Source: Ewingella americana ATCC 33852 (GTDB lineage: Bacteria > Pseudomonadota > Gammaproteobacteria > Enterobacterales > Enterobacteriaceae). Taken from it: 64,000 bases of DNA. Under the pieces are notes generated by a model. The model did no database searches. It was not told the origin of the DNA and was given only the letters and a program-made list of their open reading frames with translations. The position numbers and the translations under genes were made by a program. The stretch lies in assembly GCF_000735345.1 (NCBI RefSeq), contig NZ_JMPJ01000068.1:55530-119529 (forward strand). Direction: 5' to 3'. Positions within the stretch are counted from its first letter, which is position 1; every line of letters starts with the position of its first letter. Shown here piece after piece: positions 63,958 through 64,000 of this stretch.

Positions 63958-64000
63958 ACGCCTCCCGCGCCGCATAAGATTCTTATCGGAACAGCGGCAT

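Overview
The window is a 64 kb stretch of chromosome from an Enterobacterales bacterium. Nearly every gene has a close E. coli counterpart in the order waa - kbl/tdh - envC/gpmI - secB/gpsA/cysE - cpx - pfkA/sbp/tpiA - glp - hslVU/ftsN/cytR/priA - metJ/BLF - ppc - arg - oxyR - sthA/fabR - trmA - btuB - murI - rrn. Several traits fit Yersiniaceae or a near relative (Rahnella, Ewingella, Rouxiella, Serratia, Yersinia) better than E. coli: argCBGH in one cluster with the short form of ArgG, a fused peroxiredoxin-glutaredoxin gene divergent from oxyR, emrD between fpr and glpX, and no fieF, cdh, yiiS or uspD. The genus is inference. There is no prophage, insertion sequence, CRISPR array, tRNA or toxin-antitoxin locus.

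Layout. 1-6359 (minus): lipopolysaccharide core genes hldD-waaF-waaC, then a GT4 glycosyltransferase, an O-antigen ligase-like protein and a GT2 glycosyltransferase cut by the window edge. 6603-8834: kbl-tdh threonine catabolism. 8902-12889 (minus): gpmI, envC and yibQ. 13193-16387: yibN, grxC, secB, gpsA, cysE. 16451-19753: trmL, the cpxRA two-component system, and divergent cpxP whose 3' end carries the CpxQ small RNA. 20215-25346: pfkA, sbp, tpiA, yiiQ, yiiR, fpr. 25664-30521: emrD and the glpFKX glycerol genes. 31144-39619: zapB, rraA, menA, hslVU, ftsN, cytR, priA. 39823-45664: rpmE and the methionine regulon (metJ, metBL, metF) with MetJ operator arrays. 45740-54719: ppc and the divergent argE/argCBGH cluster. 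54928-59386: prx-grx/oxyR, sthA, fabR, yijD. 59479-63768: trmA, riboswitch-controlled btuB, and murI overlapping btuB. The window ends in the tandem P1 and P2 promoters of an rRNA operon, whose 16S gene should start just beyond 64000.

The content is core metabolism and envelope maintenance, and I found no novel multi-gene system. The points most worth a second look are non-coding: the conserved CpxQ RNA; three palindromes spaced about 22 bp apart where E. coli has fieF; a structured 3' UTR ending in a strong terminator after prx-grx (candidate small RNA); an intrinsic-terminator-like hairpin in the btuB riboswitch leader; a sigma-32 promoter for hslVU laid over the ftsN stop codon and followed by a long hairpin; and a palindromic repeat-like element between argG and argH.
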